In this document: positions 35,058-44,228 of the stretch, one piece after another
Layout of the letters: each line of letters opens with the position of its first letter
How positions within the stretch are numbered: the first letter of the stretch is position 1
Source of the DNA: Planctomycetota bacterium
GTDB taxonomy: Bacteria > Planctomycetota > Planctomycetia > Pirellulales > Pirellulaceae
Assembly: GCA_003671195.1 (NCBI GenBank)
Contig: QWPJ01000005.1
Coordinates: forward strand, 1 to 49,629
Direction of reading: 5' to 3'
DNA: 49,629 bases
Notes under the pieces: model-generated
Databases searched by the model: none
What the model saw: only the letters and a program-made list of their open reading frames with translations
Told to the model about the DNA's origin: nothing
Position numbers and translations under genes: made by a program

Positions 35058-35870
35058 ATGATTCGACGCGTCATTCCGACATGGCTCTTTTTTGCCCTAG
35101 CGATCGCCGGAGTGAGCGTCCTGCTTGTCAGCTACGAGTTCCTCTCGCAGCGGCAAACTCGTATCAACCCCAAGCAGACGACGATCCCGTCGTTTGAAAA
35201 ACTCGGGGAAGGTGTCAAGCGAATGTTTGCTAAACAAGGAACCCAAGAGAATCCCAAGCCGCCGATGTTTTGGAACGACATGCGAGCCACTCTCTGGAGG
35301 CTGTTTATCGGCATGGGGATCGGCGTTTTGGCTTCGGTGCTCGTCGGCGTCCTGATGGGAGCTTACCGCTGGATCGAAGCTCCCTTGAGTCCCATCGTGA
35401 TGTTTCTCTCGAAAATCCCCCCGACGGGGATGATGCCCATCTATTTCGCGATTGCAGGCACCGATCAACGCATGTTCACCTCCATGGTCGCCTTGGGAAT
35501 CTTCTTTTCCATGACCCAGTCGATCTACCAATCGGTCCGCGACAACGTGACCGATGAGGCCATCAACAAGGCTTATACACTTGGAGCTTCGGAATCCGAG
35601 GTTATTTTCGAGGTGATATGGAAGCAGATTTTGCCGAATGTCATCGATTGCATCCGGGCCCAGATCGGACCTGCGATGATCTTTTTGATCGCCGCAGAGA
35701 TGGTCGTCAGCGATGCAGGCTTGGGGTATCAGATCCGCATGCAATCTCGAGTCTTGAACATGAACATCGTCTTTGTCTACCTGCTGGTTCTCGGGCTCAT
35801 CGGCGTCGTCGCCGAGTATTCCCTGCTGTGGGTCCGCCGCCGTTTGTGCCCGTGGTTCGAGGGAACCTGA
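35058..35870 (+). CDS. ABC transporter permease, nitrate/taurine family
   Basis: The 270-residue protein has an N-terminal helix (about 8-28), a polar stretch of about 50 residues, then five or so further helices. Typical permease motifs are FLSKIPPTGMMPIYFAIAG and the ATPase-contact loop NKAYTLGASESEVIFEVIWKQILP, which keeps the G and the I-LP of the EAA motif. This argues that it still docks on an ATPase. No such ATPase gene is adjacent: the next gene is leuB. It either shares an ATPase coded elsewhere or has another function. It closes the cluster that holds two substrate-binding proteins and the PspA-like protein. Confidence 0.88.
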   Translation: MIRRVIPTWLFFALAIAGVSVLLVSYEFLSQRQTRINPKQTTIPSFEKLGEGVKRMFAKQGTQENPKPPMFWNDMRATLWRLFIGMGIGVLASVLVGVLMGAYRWIEAPLSPIVMFLSKIPPTGMMPIYFAIAGTDQRMFTSMVALGIFFSMTQSIYQSVRDNVTDEAINKAYTLGASESEVIFEVIWKQILPNVIDCIRAQIGPAMIFLIAAEMVVSDAGLGYQIRMQSRVLNMNIVFVYLLVLGLIGVVAEYSLLWVRRRLCPWFEGT

Positions 35871-35908
35871 GGCTTGCATCCCCTGGCTAACATTCTTTGG
35901 AGGTTCTT

Positions 35909-36982
35909 TTGAAAGCTACGATCGTCCTGCTCCCTGGAGATGGCATTGGACCTGAGGTCATCCGTTCGGCCCATCAGGTATTGGTACAAGTCGCCCAAAG
36001 CCATGGGCACACGCTGGAGTTTCAGGAGCACACGATCGGAGGCATCGCAATCGATCAGTATGGGGATCCACTTCCAGATCAGACCACCGAAGCCTGCAAG
36101 CGATCCGATGCGGTCTTGCTCGGAGCCGTCGGTGGTCCAAAATGGGACGATCCAAACGCCAAAACAAGGCCCGAGGCCGGGTTGCTCAAGATCCGCAAGG
36201 AACTTGGACTCTTCGCCAATCTAAGGCCCATTGTCACGTTCCCCGAATTGCTCGATTCCTCGCCGCTGAAGCGATCGATCATCGAAGGGACCGACATCCT
36301 GTTCTTCCGCGAACTGACCGGTGGACTGTATTTTGGACCCTCGGGCTGCGAGACCCTCCCCGACGGCCAGCAAAGAGCTTACAGCACCGCAGTCTACACC
36401 ACCCATGAAGTCGAGCGGATTGTCCGCATGGCTGCCGATGCGGCAAGGACACGCCGCAAAAAGCTCACCATGGTCGACAAAGCCAATGTCTTGGAAGCGT
36501 CCCGATTGTGGCGTCGCGTCAGCGGCAAAATCATGCAGGAGCAGTACCCAGACCTAGACTACGAAGTCGTCTTGGTCGATTCGATGGCCATGCATCTGCT
36601 CAGCCGACCGACCTCATTCGATGTCGTCGTGACGAGCAACATGTTCGGTGATATTCTGACCGATGAAGCCTCGATGCTCCCAGGATCGCTGGGAATGCTC
36701 CCGAGCGCTTCGATCGGCAGTTCGGGTCCGGGCTTGTACGAACCGATCCACGGCTCAGCACCCGACATCGCGGGCAAAGGGATCGCCAATCCACTCGCGA
36801 CAATCCTGGCAGCAGCGATGCTCTGCCGCCACTCGCTCGGGTTGCATACCGAGGCCGATCAGATCGAACGGGCGGTTCGCAAGGTGTTGGCCCAAGGCCA
36901 TCGAACAGCGGACTTAGTCCCCCGTGGCCAACCCTCGATCGGAACCGAAGCGATGACTCAGAAAGTGCTTGAGAACCTATAA
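35909..36982 (+). CDS. leuB: 3-isopropylmalate dehydrogenase
   Basis: LeuB oxidises and decarboxylates 3-isopropylmalate in leucine synthesis. The 357-residue protein starts [16 protein letters not shown], carries [12 protein letters not shown], and has the metal/substrate site [17 protein letters not shown] and the NAD-binding [14 protein letters not shown]. All are as in the family and at normal length. The start is a TTG at 35909 with GGAGG 5 bases before it; an upstream TTG at 35897 overlaps that ribosome site and is rejected. It lies 38 bases after the ABC permease gene, on the same strand, but seems functionally separate. Confidence 0.94.
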   Translation: MKATIVLLPGDGIGPEVIRSAHQVLVQVAQSHGHTLEFQEHTIGGIAIDQYGDPLPDQTTEACKRSDAVLLGAVGGPKWDDPNAKTRPEAGLLKIRKELGLFANLRPIVTFPELLDSSPLKRSIIEGTDILFFRELTGGLYFGPSGCETLPDGQQRAYSTAVYTTHEVERIVRMAADAARTRRKKLTMVDKANVLEASRLWRRVSGKIMQEQYPDLDYEVVLVDSMAMHLLSRPTSFDVVVTSNMFGDILTDEASMLPGSLGMLPSASIGSSGPGLYEPIHGSAPDIAGKGIANPLATILAAAMLCRHSLGLHTEADQIERAVRKVLAQGHRTADLVPRGQPSIGTEAMTQKVLENL

Positions 36983-36997
36983 GTTCCCAGCAGTAAG

Positions 36998-37030
36998 GTC
37001 TATAGAGGTCCATAGAGGTCCATAGAGGTC
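36998..37030. repeat. 10-bp tandem repeat multiplying an AGAGG motif before fhcB
   Basis: Three units, GTCTATAGAG followed by GTCCATAGAG twice, plus a partial one lie between leuB and fhcB. Each unit boundary gives AGAGG, a weak ribosome-site-like motif. The last one lies 9 bases before the GTG start of fhcB. Changes in copy number could alter translation initiation, which is inference. Confidence 0.75.
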
Positions 37031-37037
37031 CAACCCC

Positions 37038-38363
37038 GTGCCAACGATGGACGAGTTCAATCCAAAACCTAAGGTCTGCTCGTTCTGCTCCCTGGTGTGC
37101 GAGATACCGGATCTGGACGATCGTTCCGAGGATCCAACCGGTGCTGCCGATGGCGCTGTTGTTGCCCGTGACGCTGTTGTTGCCCGTGGCGCTGAACATG
37201 ATTCCTGGTGCATCAAGCGATCGAGCCAGCGCAAGCTCGTCCCGCTGCGACTCGCACGCATGGCCAGCGCCCAGAGCTCCTTTTTCACTTCCGACGCCGC
37301 AGGCACTTCAGACGCACAAGAGTCCTTTTTCGAGTCCTCTTCGCGAATCGTAAGCCAACAGCTTCGTCGCGCAAGCTCGATTTTGGTGACTGGCCGGATC
37401 CACTGCGTCGAATCAGCCCGGGGATCCATCGAGCTAGCGCGGCGGTTCGACGCTGCAATCGATCCCTGGGATAGCGACCCGGCATCGGATGCGATTTCGG
37501 CGATGCAGCGAGGCGGCGGGTATAGTGTCTCGTTGGGAGAAGCGCGAGATCACGCCGATCTATGGGTCGTCGTCGGCCAAGATTCCTTGCTAGAACAAAC
37601 ACCCAGGCTCGCAAATGCAATGCACCGAGGCGAATCGGTTCCACTGCTGCTCCTGGGACGCTGGAGCGATGCGAGCATTCAAAAATTCAAAAGCTCTGGA
37701 TTCGATGTGATCTGCATCGAATGCGAACTTGAGGATCTGCCCAAGCGGCTCGGACAATGCACGCGAGTCGGCCAGACGCACTCTGAGAGCCAAGTCGGAC
37801 AATGGCTCTTGGAGGCTAAGTACACCGTGTTGCTTTACGCTCCATCGGCACTGGATGTCGAGGGTCGGGACCTATGGATCGAAGCGCTCGATCGATGGGT
37901 GCTCCAACGCAACGAAACCACTCGTGCTGCGACCCTGTCTTGGGGGACTTTGCAATCTTCGTTCCATCAAACCTGCACGTGGCTGACGGGCTTTCCTGGC
38001 AGGATAAAATTTCGTGGAGGTAAACCCCACTACGATCCCCATGGGTATCGAGCCAAGGACTGGGTGGATCGGCAAACGGCCAGTGCGCAAGCCAAGTCAA
38101 GATCGTTGCTCGTCTGGGTCGACGATTCACTCGAGGAGTTGCCCCGCGAATTGCTGGAACTCGATCTTCCCAAGTTGATCATCGGTCCGAATCCAGGCTC
38201 GTCGAACTATCAGGCGGATCGATGGTTGCCTGCGGGAATCGTCGGAGTGACCCATACGGTCAACATGTTTCGGGGCGATCAGACGGTTCTTGCAAACGTG
38301 CATTGCGATTGCCACCCGGGCTCTGAGATGCCTTCGCAATGGCTCAAGAGGTTTATCTCATGA
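37038..38363 (+). CDS. fhcB: Formylmethanofuran dehydrogenase-type subunit B (FhcB)
   Basis: In methylotrophs and some planctomycetes, FhcB is part of the formyltransferase/hydrolase complex of the H4MPT-linked C1 pathway. The 441-residue protein starts with KVCSFCSLVCEIPDL, a Cys motif like the iron-sulfur site of archaeal FwdB. Later segments DLWVVVGQDSLLEQTPRL, GFPGRIKFRGGKPHYDPHGY and TVNMFRGDQTVLANVHCD match the family. I do not see the active-site Cys/Sec region of archaeal enzymes, as expected for bacterial FhcB. An 18-bp duplication gives VVARDA-VVARGA near residue 40. The start is GTG 37038 or ATG 37047. Its stop overlaps fhcA by four bases. Confidence 0.85.
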   Translation: MPTMDEFNPKPKVCSFCSLVCEIPDLDDRSEDPTGAADGAVVARDAVVARGAEHDSWCIKRSSQRKLVPLRLARMASAQSSFFTSDAAGTSDAQESFFESSSRIVSQQLRRASSILVTGRIHCVESARGSIELARRFDAAIDPWDSDPASDAISAMQRGGGYSVSLGEARDHADLWVVVGQDSLLEQTPRLANAMHRGESVPLLLLGRWSDASIQKFKSSGFDVICIECELEDLPKRLGQCTRVGQTHSESQVGQWLLEAKYTVLLYAPSALDVEGRDLWIEALDRWVLQRNETTRAATLSWGTLQSSFHQTCTWLTGFPGRIKFRGGKPHYDPHGYRAKDWVDRQTASAQAKSRSLLVWVDDSLEELPRELLELDLPKLIIGPNPGSSNYQADRWLPAGIVGVTHTVNMFRGDQTVLANVHCDCHPGSEMPSQWLKRFIS

Positions 38364-40024
38364 GGGTGACGCGTCTAAAGAACGTCCGGATTGTCGATGG
38401 GATCCACGCTTCTTCCAAGCCCACCGATTTGTACCTAGTCGGACCGTCGCTTGCCAGGCAGTTGCCCCCCGAGACTCGCATCGATGCGACCTATGATCTT
38501 GAGGATCATATTGCGATGGCAGGTGGCATCGATATCCATACGCACATCGGGGGTGGCAAGGTGAACTTGGCCCGCTTGATGTGGCCCGAGAGGTCGACCA
38601 AAGAGGCCAACGAAAAGCCTTGGCTCGGTCCCTTGAGCGCTCCGGTCCCTGGGACCTGGGAGACCGGCCAACGCTACTTGCAGATGGGCTATACAACCTG
38701 TTTTGAGCCGGCGATGCTGCCGGCCAACGCAAGGCAATCGCACATGGAGATGCGCGATACTCCTTGGCTTGATACAGGGGGATACGTCGTCTTGGGCAAC
38801 GATCGGATGCTCTTGAACATGATCGCCTTAGGAGCCGGCCAAGAGGCCATCAACGACTATGTCGCCTGGATGGTCGCATCGAGCGCAGCGATGGCCATCA
38901 AGGTGGTCAATGCGGGTGGAATCGACGCATTCAAGTTCAATCAGAGGCAGTTGAATGTCGACGAGGTCCACCCCGCTTTACCGGTAAGACCTCGGGACAT
39001 TCTATGGTCGCTTTCCACAGCGGCAGAGGAACTCGGGTTGGCCCACCCACTGCACGTCCACTGCAGCAACTTGGGCACACCCGGAAACATCGCCTCGACC
39101 CTCGCGACCCTCGATGCAGTCGAGGGACGACGGATCCACCTGACCCATGCCCAGTACCACTGCTACGGAAGCGATGGTCCCCATGGATTCAGTTCCGAAG
39201 CATCGAAACTCGCCGATCGTGTGAATCGGACCAACCATATCTCCATCGATGTCGGTCAGATCCTTTTCGGTCAGACGATCACCCTTTCGGCTGACACCAT
39301 GCATCAATTCGCAAATCGAAAGTTCGCGAGTCCTCGCAAGGTGATTTTTCAGGACCTCGAATGCCAAGCGGGCTGTGGCTTGCTCCCGTTTCGATACAAA
39401 GAAAGCCAGTTTGTCCATGGACTCCAATGGTCGATCGGCTTGGAATTGTTCCTGCGAATCCAGGATCCAACGCGGGTTTTTCTGACCACCGACCATCCCA
39501 ATGGAGGTCCCTTTACGGGCTATCCCCACTTGATTCGATTGCTGATGGATTACGATTTCCGAATGTCGATCTTCGATCGATTGCATCCGGATGTTCGGTC
39601 CGTTTCAACCCTGCCGAGTCTCAAGCGGGAGTACCGGCTCGATGAGATTGCCTCGATCACGCGACTCGGACCGGCTCGGGCGCTGGGTCTGCAAAACCGA
39701 GGCAACTTGAATCCAGGTTCGATTTCCGATGTGGCGATCTACCGAAATGATGACAATCCAGAGACGATGTTTTCGAGTCCAACGATGGTTTTTCGATGTG
39801 GGGAATTGGTCCTGCGCGACGGGCTGATCCTTGGAGATTGCCAAAAAACAGTGCTCATCAGCGATTTTCAAACCCGTCAGGACGCGTTGCGGTGGGGAGC
39901 ACGGCCTGAGCACTCGGCGCGTTGGCAGAAGCTCTACGGATACTCCCCTTGGCTCACCGCTCTGAGAACCGATGAATTCGCCGAGGAAGGCTTGAGAGTC
40001 GAACACGCCCATTGGCACCGGTGA
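38360..40024 (+). CDS. fhcA: Formylmethanofuran dehydrogenase-type subunit A (FhcA), amidohydrolase fold
   Basis: FhcA is the amidohydrolase subunit that releases formate from formyl-methanofuran-like carriers. The 554-residue protein shows the metal-binding MAGGIDIHTHIGGGKVNLARLMWPE. HPLHVHCSNLGTPGN, IHLTHAQYHCYG, and LTTDHPNGGPFTGYPHLIRLL with the late catalytic Asp follow, all in family order. The start ATG overlaps the fhcB stop (ATGA), so the two are coupled. In the usual set, fhcD and fhcC follow; here the next gene is a DUF1800 protein, so the rest of the pathway must lie elsewhere. Confidence 0.9.
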   Translation: MRVTRLKNVRIVDGIHASSKPTDLYLVGPSLARQLPPETRIDATYDLEDHIAMAGGIDIHTHIGGGKVNLARLMWPERSTKEANEKPWLGPLSAPVPGTWETGQRYLQMGYTTCFEPAMLPANARQSHMEMRDTPWLDTGGYVVLGNDRMLLNMIALGAGQEAINDYVAWMVASSAAMAIKVVNAGGIDAFKFNQRQLNVDEVHPALPVRPRDILWSLSTAAEELGLAHPLHVHCSNLGTPGNIASTLATLDAVEGRRIHLTHAQYHCYGSDGPHGFSSEASKLADRVNRTNHISIDVGQILFGQTITLSADTMHQFANRKFASPRKVIFQDLECQAGCGLLPFRYKESQFVHGLQWSIGLELFLRIQDPTRVFLTTDHPNGGPFTGYPHLIRLLMDYDFRMSIFDRLHPDVRSVSTLPSLKREYRLDEIASITRLGPARALGLQNRGNLNPGSISDVAIYRNDDNPETMFSSPTMVFRCGELVLRDGLILGDCQKTVLISDFQTRQDALRWGARPEHSARWQKLYGYSPWLTALRTDEFAEEGLRVEHAHWHR

Positions 40025-40085
40025 TTCGATTTCTTATCGATGGTGTTTTGGGGTAAACTAGGGTTGCGGGCTCAACGTCTCGTCC

Positions 40086-41510
40086 ATGACCCCTTACGAC
40101 ACGCATCGAATCTTTATGCTCCAAACGACCCTCCGAAAAGACCAGGATCTCTCAGCCATCGATCCGCAGATGGCTTGGTCGGCCTGGGAGCCAACCCCCG
40201 AGGAACCCTGGGACGCAAAGCGAGTCAGGCACTTGATGCGCAGGGGTGGCTTTGGCGCAAAAGCCTCAGAGGTCAAGCAACTGGTCGATGCCGGTCCGTC
40301 CAAGGCCATCGATGTTCTGATGGGCAAGCAGAGCACTCAAGCCACCGAGGCTTTTGAGCTGGAGTCTGGGCAAATCGTATCGGCGGTCCGATCGGGCGGG
40401 AATGTGCAGAGCATTGCCGCTTGGTGGCTCCATCGCATGATCCATTCTCCGAGCCCCTTGGTCGAAAAGATGACCCTGTTTTGGCACGGCCACTTTGCGA
40501 CCGGAGCGGACAAAGTCAACGATACCGAGCTGATGGTCGAACAAAACCGGATGCTTCGCGAACATGCCTTGGGCGATTACCGAAGCCTAGTCCATGCGGT
40601 CTCCAAAGACCCCGCGATGCTCTTGTACTTGGACTCCGCGACGAATCGCAAGACGCATCCGAACGAAAACTACGCACGCGAGCTGATGGAACTGTTCTGT
40701 CTCGGGGAAGGCAACTACACCGAACAAGACGTCCAGCAGTTGGCACGGTGCTTTACCGGTTGGGAGATCCGGAGAAAATCCTTCCGATTCAACCCCTATC
40801 AACATGATTCAGGGTTCAAGAAACTGTTTGATAACGACAAAATCGAATCGGGCGAGGAGGCCGTCGAGGCGGTCGTGACCCATCGATCGATGCCGACGTT
40901 TATCGCCGGCAAACTGGTCCGTTTTTTTGTGTTCGACGAGCCAGACTGTCCAACCGAATTTCTTGCCCCCTTGGCCGACGAATTCCAAAAGGGGGAATTT
41001 GCGATCGAACCGCTCGTGCGAAAGATCCTCTCGAGCGAACTGCTGCTCTCGGATTGGAGTCGCGGTAAAAAGGTTCGTTCGCCCGTTGAGTTCATCGTCG
41101 AATCAATGCGATGTCTCCAGATGACCACTAATTTGGATCGATTGGCCAAGGGGCTCGAAGGGGTCGGCCAAGCCTTGTTCAATCCGCCGAACGTCAAAGG
41201 CTGGGACGGAGGTCGCGCTTGGATCAATTCATCGACACTGATTGGCAGATCCAATCTGCTTGTCGATCTGCTCAGGGAGCCTGCCACTCGCTTTGCTCGC
41301 GGTTCGCTCGACGCTTGGCTCAAGTCCGAAAAAATCTTGAACCAGAGCCAATGGCTCGAGTGGCTAGAAGATTCCCTTGTGTCGATTCCCTTAAGCCCAT
41401 CGGATAAAGAGCTATTGCAAAGTAGCGTTGCAAAATCCGATGGAGGCTTCGACCCATGGCGAAAGATGCTCGTGGCTCTTTCCCAGAATCCGAAATTCCA
41501 TTTGTCTTAA
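40086..41510 (+). CDS. DUF1800 family protein
   Basis: DUF1800 proteins are large and common in planctomycetes, nearly always next to a DUF1501 gene; their function is unknown. The 474-residue protein shows the family start RHLMRRGGFGAKASEVKQLV. EKMTLFWHGHFATGADKVND, the signature NENYARELMELFCLGEGNYTEQDV with CFTGWEI, and NPPNVKGWDGGRAWINSSTL follow. No signal peptide is obvious at the ATG 40086 start or at a possible ATG 40116. The DUF1501 gene starts 19 bases after it, so they are certainly an operon. Confidence 0.9.
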   Translation: MTPYDTHRIFMLQTTLRKDQDLSAIDPQMAWSAWEPTPEEPWDAKRVRHLMRRGGFGAKASEVKQLVDAGPSKAIDVLMGKQSTQATEAFELESGQIVSAVRSGGNVQSIAAWWLHRMIHSPSPLVEKMTLFWHGHFATGADKVNDTELMVEQNRMLREHALGDYRSLVHAVSKDPAMLLYLDSATNRKTHPNENYARELMELFCLGEGNYTEQDVQQLARCFTGWEIRRKSFRFNPYQHDSGFKKLFDNDKIESGEEAVEAVVTHRSMPTFIAGKLVRFFVFDEPDCPTEFLAPLADEFQKGEFAIEPLVRKILSSELLLSDWSRGKKVRSPVEFIVESMRCLQMTTNLDRLAKGLEGVGQALFNPPNVKGWDGGRAWINSSTLIGRSNLLVDLLREPATRFARGSLDAWLKSEKILNQSQWLEWLEDSLVSIPLSPSDKELLQSSVAKSDGGFDPWRKMLVALSQNPKFHLS

Positions 41511-41529
41511 CAGGGCACGGTCCCGGTCC

Positions 41530-42768
41530 ATGAGCAATACGATGAAACGAAGAAGTTTTGGTCGACGGAGTCTAGGACTCTCAGCGGGTCTTGCGATCGG
41601 CTCGGTACAACCGGGCGGATGGTTGCAAGCTCTCGCAGGCCAACTGCATGAGCAAGAGGAGATGGCATCGGACTCCGAGCGCGTCTTGGTGGTCATTCAG
41701 CTATCGGGCGGAAATGACGGCCTGAATACCGTGATCCCTTATGGGGATGAAAACTATGCGAAAGCAAGACCTAAGCTTGCGATTCCTTCGAGCCAGCTCA
41801 TCAAATTCAACGATCTCCTAGGGTTCCATCCGTCTCTAAAGTCTCTTGAGACAAGCTGGTCGGCGAACCGTTTCTCGATCGTTCAAGGGGTAGGGTATGC
41901 CAAGCCCAACCGGTCCCATTTCGAATCGATGGATATCTGGCACACCTGCCATGAGAAAAAAGATCGAACGCAGTCGGGTTGGATAGGACGCTGGGTTTCT
42001 GGGGAGTCGGATTCCGAATCGCGCGATTCGGCTGCGATCCACTTGGGGTCCGAACCTCTGCCATTGTCATGCCAGCACCGTGGTGTCCAGATCCCATCGC
42101 TCGCGTCGTTGGAGCAGATGCGGTTGAAGTCCAAGCTTCAGCAGGGGCCAGCCGAGTCGATGGACCAGGCCGGCAGTCTGCTCGACTTTGTATCGACTAG
42201 CACTCAGGCGGCTTTGCAAGTCAGCGAGCGGCTTGAGAAGATACTGGCCAAACCCGATACCTCAGGTGACTTTCCCAAAACGTTGCTGGGCGAAAAACTT
42301 CGAGCCGTCTCGAGGCTCATTCTCGCTGGCGTAAAGACACGGGTCTATTACGTCACGCTCGATGGTTTCGATACCCACGCCAATCAACCCGACATCCATG
42401 CGGCCCTTCTTAGGCAATGGTCCGAGGCTCTCTCGGCGTTTCTTTCGCGGCTTGAGCAATCCGGCCATCAGGACCGAGTCCTGGTAATGACCTTCAGCGA
42501 GTTCGGTCGCCGGGTGGCCGAGAACGCAAGCCAAGGGACCGATCATGGAGCCGCAGCGCCGCTTTTTTTGGCCGGCCCGCGACTCACAAAGCTCGTCAAA
42601 GGGCTTCATCCAGAACTCGAAGATCTGGACGATGGAGATCTGCGTTTCGGGATCGACTTTCGAGCCGTCTATGCCGCAGTCTTGGACGGATGGCTCCAGG
42701 CCGATAGTCGCAAGTCGCTCGAGGGCGACTATCGATCCGCAGGAAGCGATTTGGGACTCTTTACTTAG
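41530..42768 (+). CDS. DUF1501 family protein, Tat-type leader
   Basis: The 412-residue protein belongs to a family related in fold to alkaline phosphatase/sulfatase enzymes but of unknown activity. It has a twin-arginine leader (KRRSFGRRSLGLSAGLAIGS). LVVIQLSGGNDGLNTVIPYGDENYAKARP, DIWHTCHE, YVTLDGFDTHANQPD, and VLVMTFSEFGRRVAENASQGTDHGAAAPLFLAG give the family metal-site-like residues. ATG 41530 is the start; ATG 41542 is possible. It forms a pair with the DUF1800 gene and ends 15 bases before the M41-like protease gene. Confidence 0.9.
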   Translation: MSNTMKRRSFGRRSLGLSAGLAIGSVQPGGWLQALAGQLHEQEEMASDSERVLVVIQLSGGNDGLNTVIPYGDENYAKARPKLAIPSSQLIKFNDLLGFHPSLKSLETSWSANRFSIVQGVGYAKPNRSHFESMDIWHTCHEKKDRTQSGWIGRWVSGESDSESRDSAAIHLGSEPLPLSCQHRGVQIPSLASLEQMRLKSKLQQGPAESMDQAGSLLDFVSTSTQAALQVSERLEKILAKPDTSGDFPKTLLGEKLRAVSRLILAGVKTRVYYVTLDGFDTHANQPDIHAALLRQWSEALSAFLSRLEQSGHQDRVLVMTFSEFGRRVAENASQGTDHGAAAPLFLAGPRLTKLVKGLHPELEDLDDGDLRFGIDFRAVYAAVLDGWLQADSRKSLEGDYRSAGSDLGLFT

Positions 42769-42783
42769 TATTAGGATTCATTG

Positions 42784-43290
42784 ATGGATGAGGAATCAGC
42801 TCTGGCCTTTGCGCTCCGAGCGACGGCTTATCACGAAGCTGGCCATGCCGTCATGGCGATGTTTTTGGGCCGTGCAATTCAAAAGGTGACGATCGCCCCG
42901 GGGCAATCGCACTTGGGAACCCAACGCCTTGGTGCCTGCCATCTGCAAAAAGGAAAGGCCCGAGGATCCCACGACTACTTGGAGGACGAGATCATGATCT
43001 TCTTGGCCGGCATGGTCGCCGAATCCCAGATCACAGGTCGGTATTGCCATCAGGGAGCGGCTCAGGATTTAAGGTTTGTACGCAGGATGCTTCAGAGCCG
43101 AAACGATGGCGAAAAGCAAATCGAAAGGCTCGAAAAACGACTGCTCTCCAAGACCGAACACCATTTGCTCGACGCCGAGCAATGGCAAGCCGTCGAATCG
43201 ATTGCTGCGGAATTGATTCGGACTGAGACAATCAGCGGTCGAGCAGCAAAACATCTCTACGAGCTGGCCCATCGAGACACCCCGCGATGA
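42784..43290 (+). CDS. Stand-alone M41-like zinc protease domain
   Basis: The 168-residue protein resembles only the peptidase part of FtsH. TAYHEAGHAVMAMFLG carries the HEAGH zinc motif (His17, Glu18, His21). The segment YLEDEIMIFLAGMVAES and the following GAAQDLRFVRRM supply the third, acidic ligand (Asp), as in M41 peptidases. There is no AAA+ ATPase domain and no membrane helix. Without an unfoldase it would cut only accessible substrates or need a partner. The start is ATG 42784; a TTG at 42781 adds one residue. Its stop overlaps the lipid kinase ATG by four bases. Confidence 0.84.
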   Translation: MDEESALAFALRATAYHEAGHAVMAMFLGRAIQKVTIAPGQSHLGTQRLGACHLQKGKARGSHDYLEDEIMIFLAGMVAESQITGRYCHQGAAQDLRFVRRMLQSRNDGEKQIERLEKRLLSKTEHHLLDAEQWQAVESIAAELIRTETISGRAAKHLYELAHRDTPR

Positions 43291-44186
43291 ACGCCACGCA
43301 AGCCCGACACGTTGTGATCTCTGCGAATCCAAAATCCGGGGCCAAGAGCGGGTTGGAAAAAGCACAACGGCTTAAGGAACTTCTGGCCAACGAGGGCTGG
43401 CAGGTCGATTTGACAACCGACTTGGACCAAATGCAGCGAATCGTCGAGGGATCGGACCTGCGAGGCGAATTGAGAACCGTCATTTCCGCCGGGGGCGATG
43501 GGACCGCAACTGCGATCCTCAATCGCATTCCGAGCCGAGTCCCATTGACGATTTTCCCGCTGGGCTCCGAAAACCTCTTGGCTCAAGAACTCAAACTACC
43601 CCGGGAGCCAAGCGGTGTTCTACCGATGGTCCAACAGATGGCCACTCGGCAACTCGATTTGTTTCGGGCCAATGGAAGTTTGTTTTTGCTCATGGCCAGC
43701 GTCGGTTTCGATGCCCAGGTCGTTCGCATCGTTCATGAATCGCGACGCTCGCATATCACGCGCTGGGCCTACCGCTTTGCGATCCTCAAAGCGATCCAAT
43801 CCTACCGTTGGCCGAGCCTGAGCATCGAGGGCAATCGACAAGGACGCTGGGAGTCGCTCGGTACGTGCCATTGGCTCTTTGCTTTCAATGTCCCAAGGTA
43901 CGCTGCGGGAATTCACATCATCGACGACGCGCTTGGCGATGATGGATTGCTCGACGTCGGAATGCTCACAGGAGGCAACGCGATCGTCGGCTTGTGGAAC
44001 TACCTAAGGGTCGCACTCGGGACCCACCGCACGAGCCCTCGCTGGAAGGAGTGCCGAGTCTCGGCATTGCGCGTCGTCAGTTCGCAAGGGCAGGGGGGGT
44101 ATCAGCTCGATGGGGACTGGGGAGGCGTTTTGCCTCTGGAAATCGCCCACACGGGAACCAAGGCGACGCTGGTCGTACCAGGTTAA
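43287..44186 (+). CDS. Diacylglycerol kinase-family lipid kinase
   Basis: These enzymes phosphorylate diacylglycerol or related lipids. The 299-residue protein has ISANPKSGAKSG at the N-terminus and the nucleotide-binding SAGGDGTATAILNRI (GGDGT motif). FPLGSENLLAQELKLP corresponds to the family PLGTxNxxA with S for T, and DDALGDDGLLDVGML ends the C-terminal domain. Length is normal for the YegS/DagK group. Translation is coupled to the M41-like gene. The last gene of this plus-strand run, it converges on the LolA-like gene over 57 bases. Confidence 0.88.
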   Translation: MNATQARHVVISANPKSGAKSGLEKAQRLKELLANEGWQVDLTTDLDQMQRIVEGSDLRGELRTVISAGGDGTATAILNRIPSRVPLTIFPLGSENLLAQELKLPREPSGVLPMVQQMATRQLDLFRANGSLFLLMASVGFDAQVVRIVHESRRSHITRWAYRFAILKAIQSYRWPSLSIEGNRQGRWESLGTCHWLFAFNVPRYAAGIHIIDDALGDDGLLDVGMLTGGNAIVGLWNYLRVALGTHRTSPRWKECRVSALRVVSSQGQGGYQLDGDWGGVLPLEIAHTGTKATLVVPG

Positions 44187-44228
44187 ACGTTCGCAAGAAG
44201 CTTTCTGTCGCGATTCGCCGCTGCTGCG

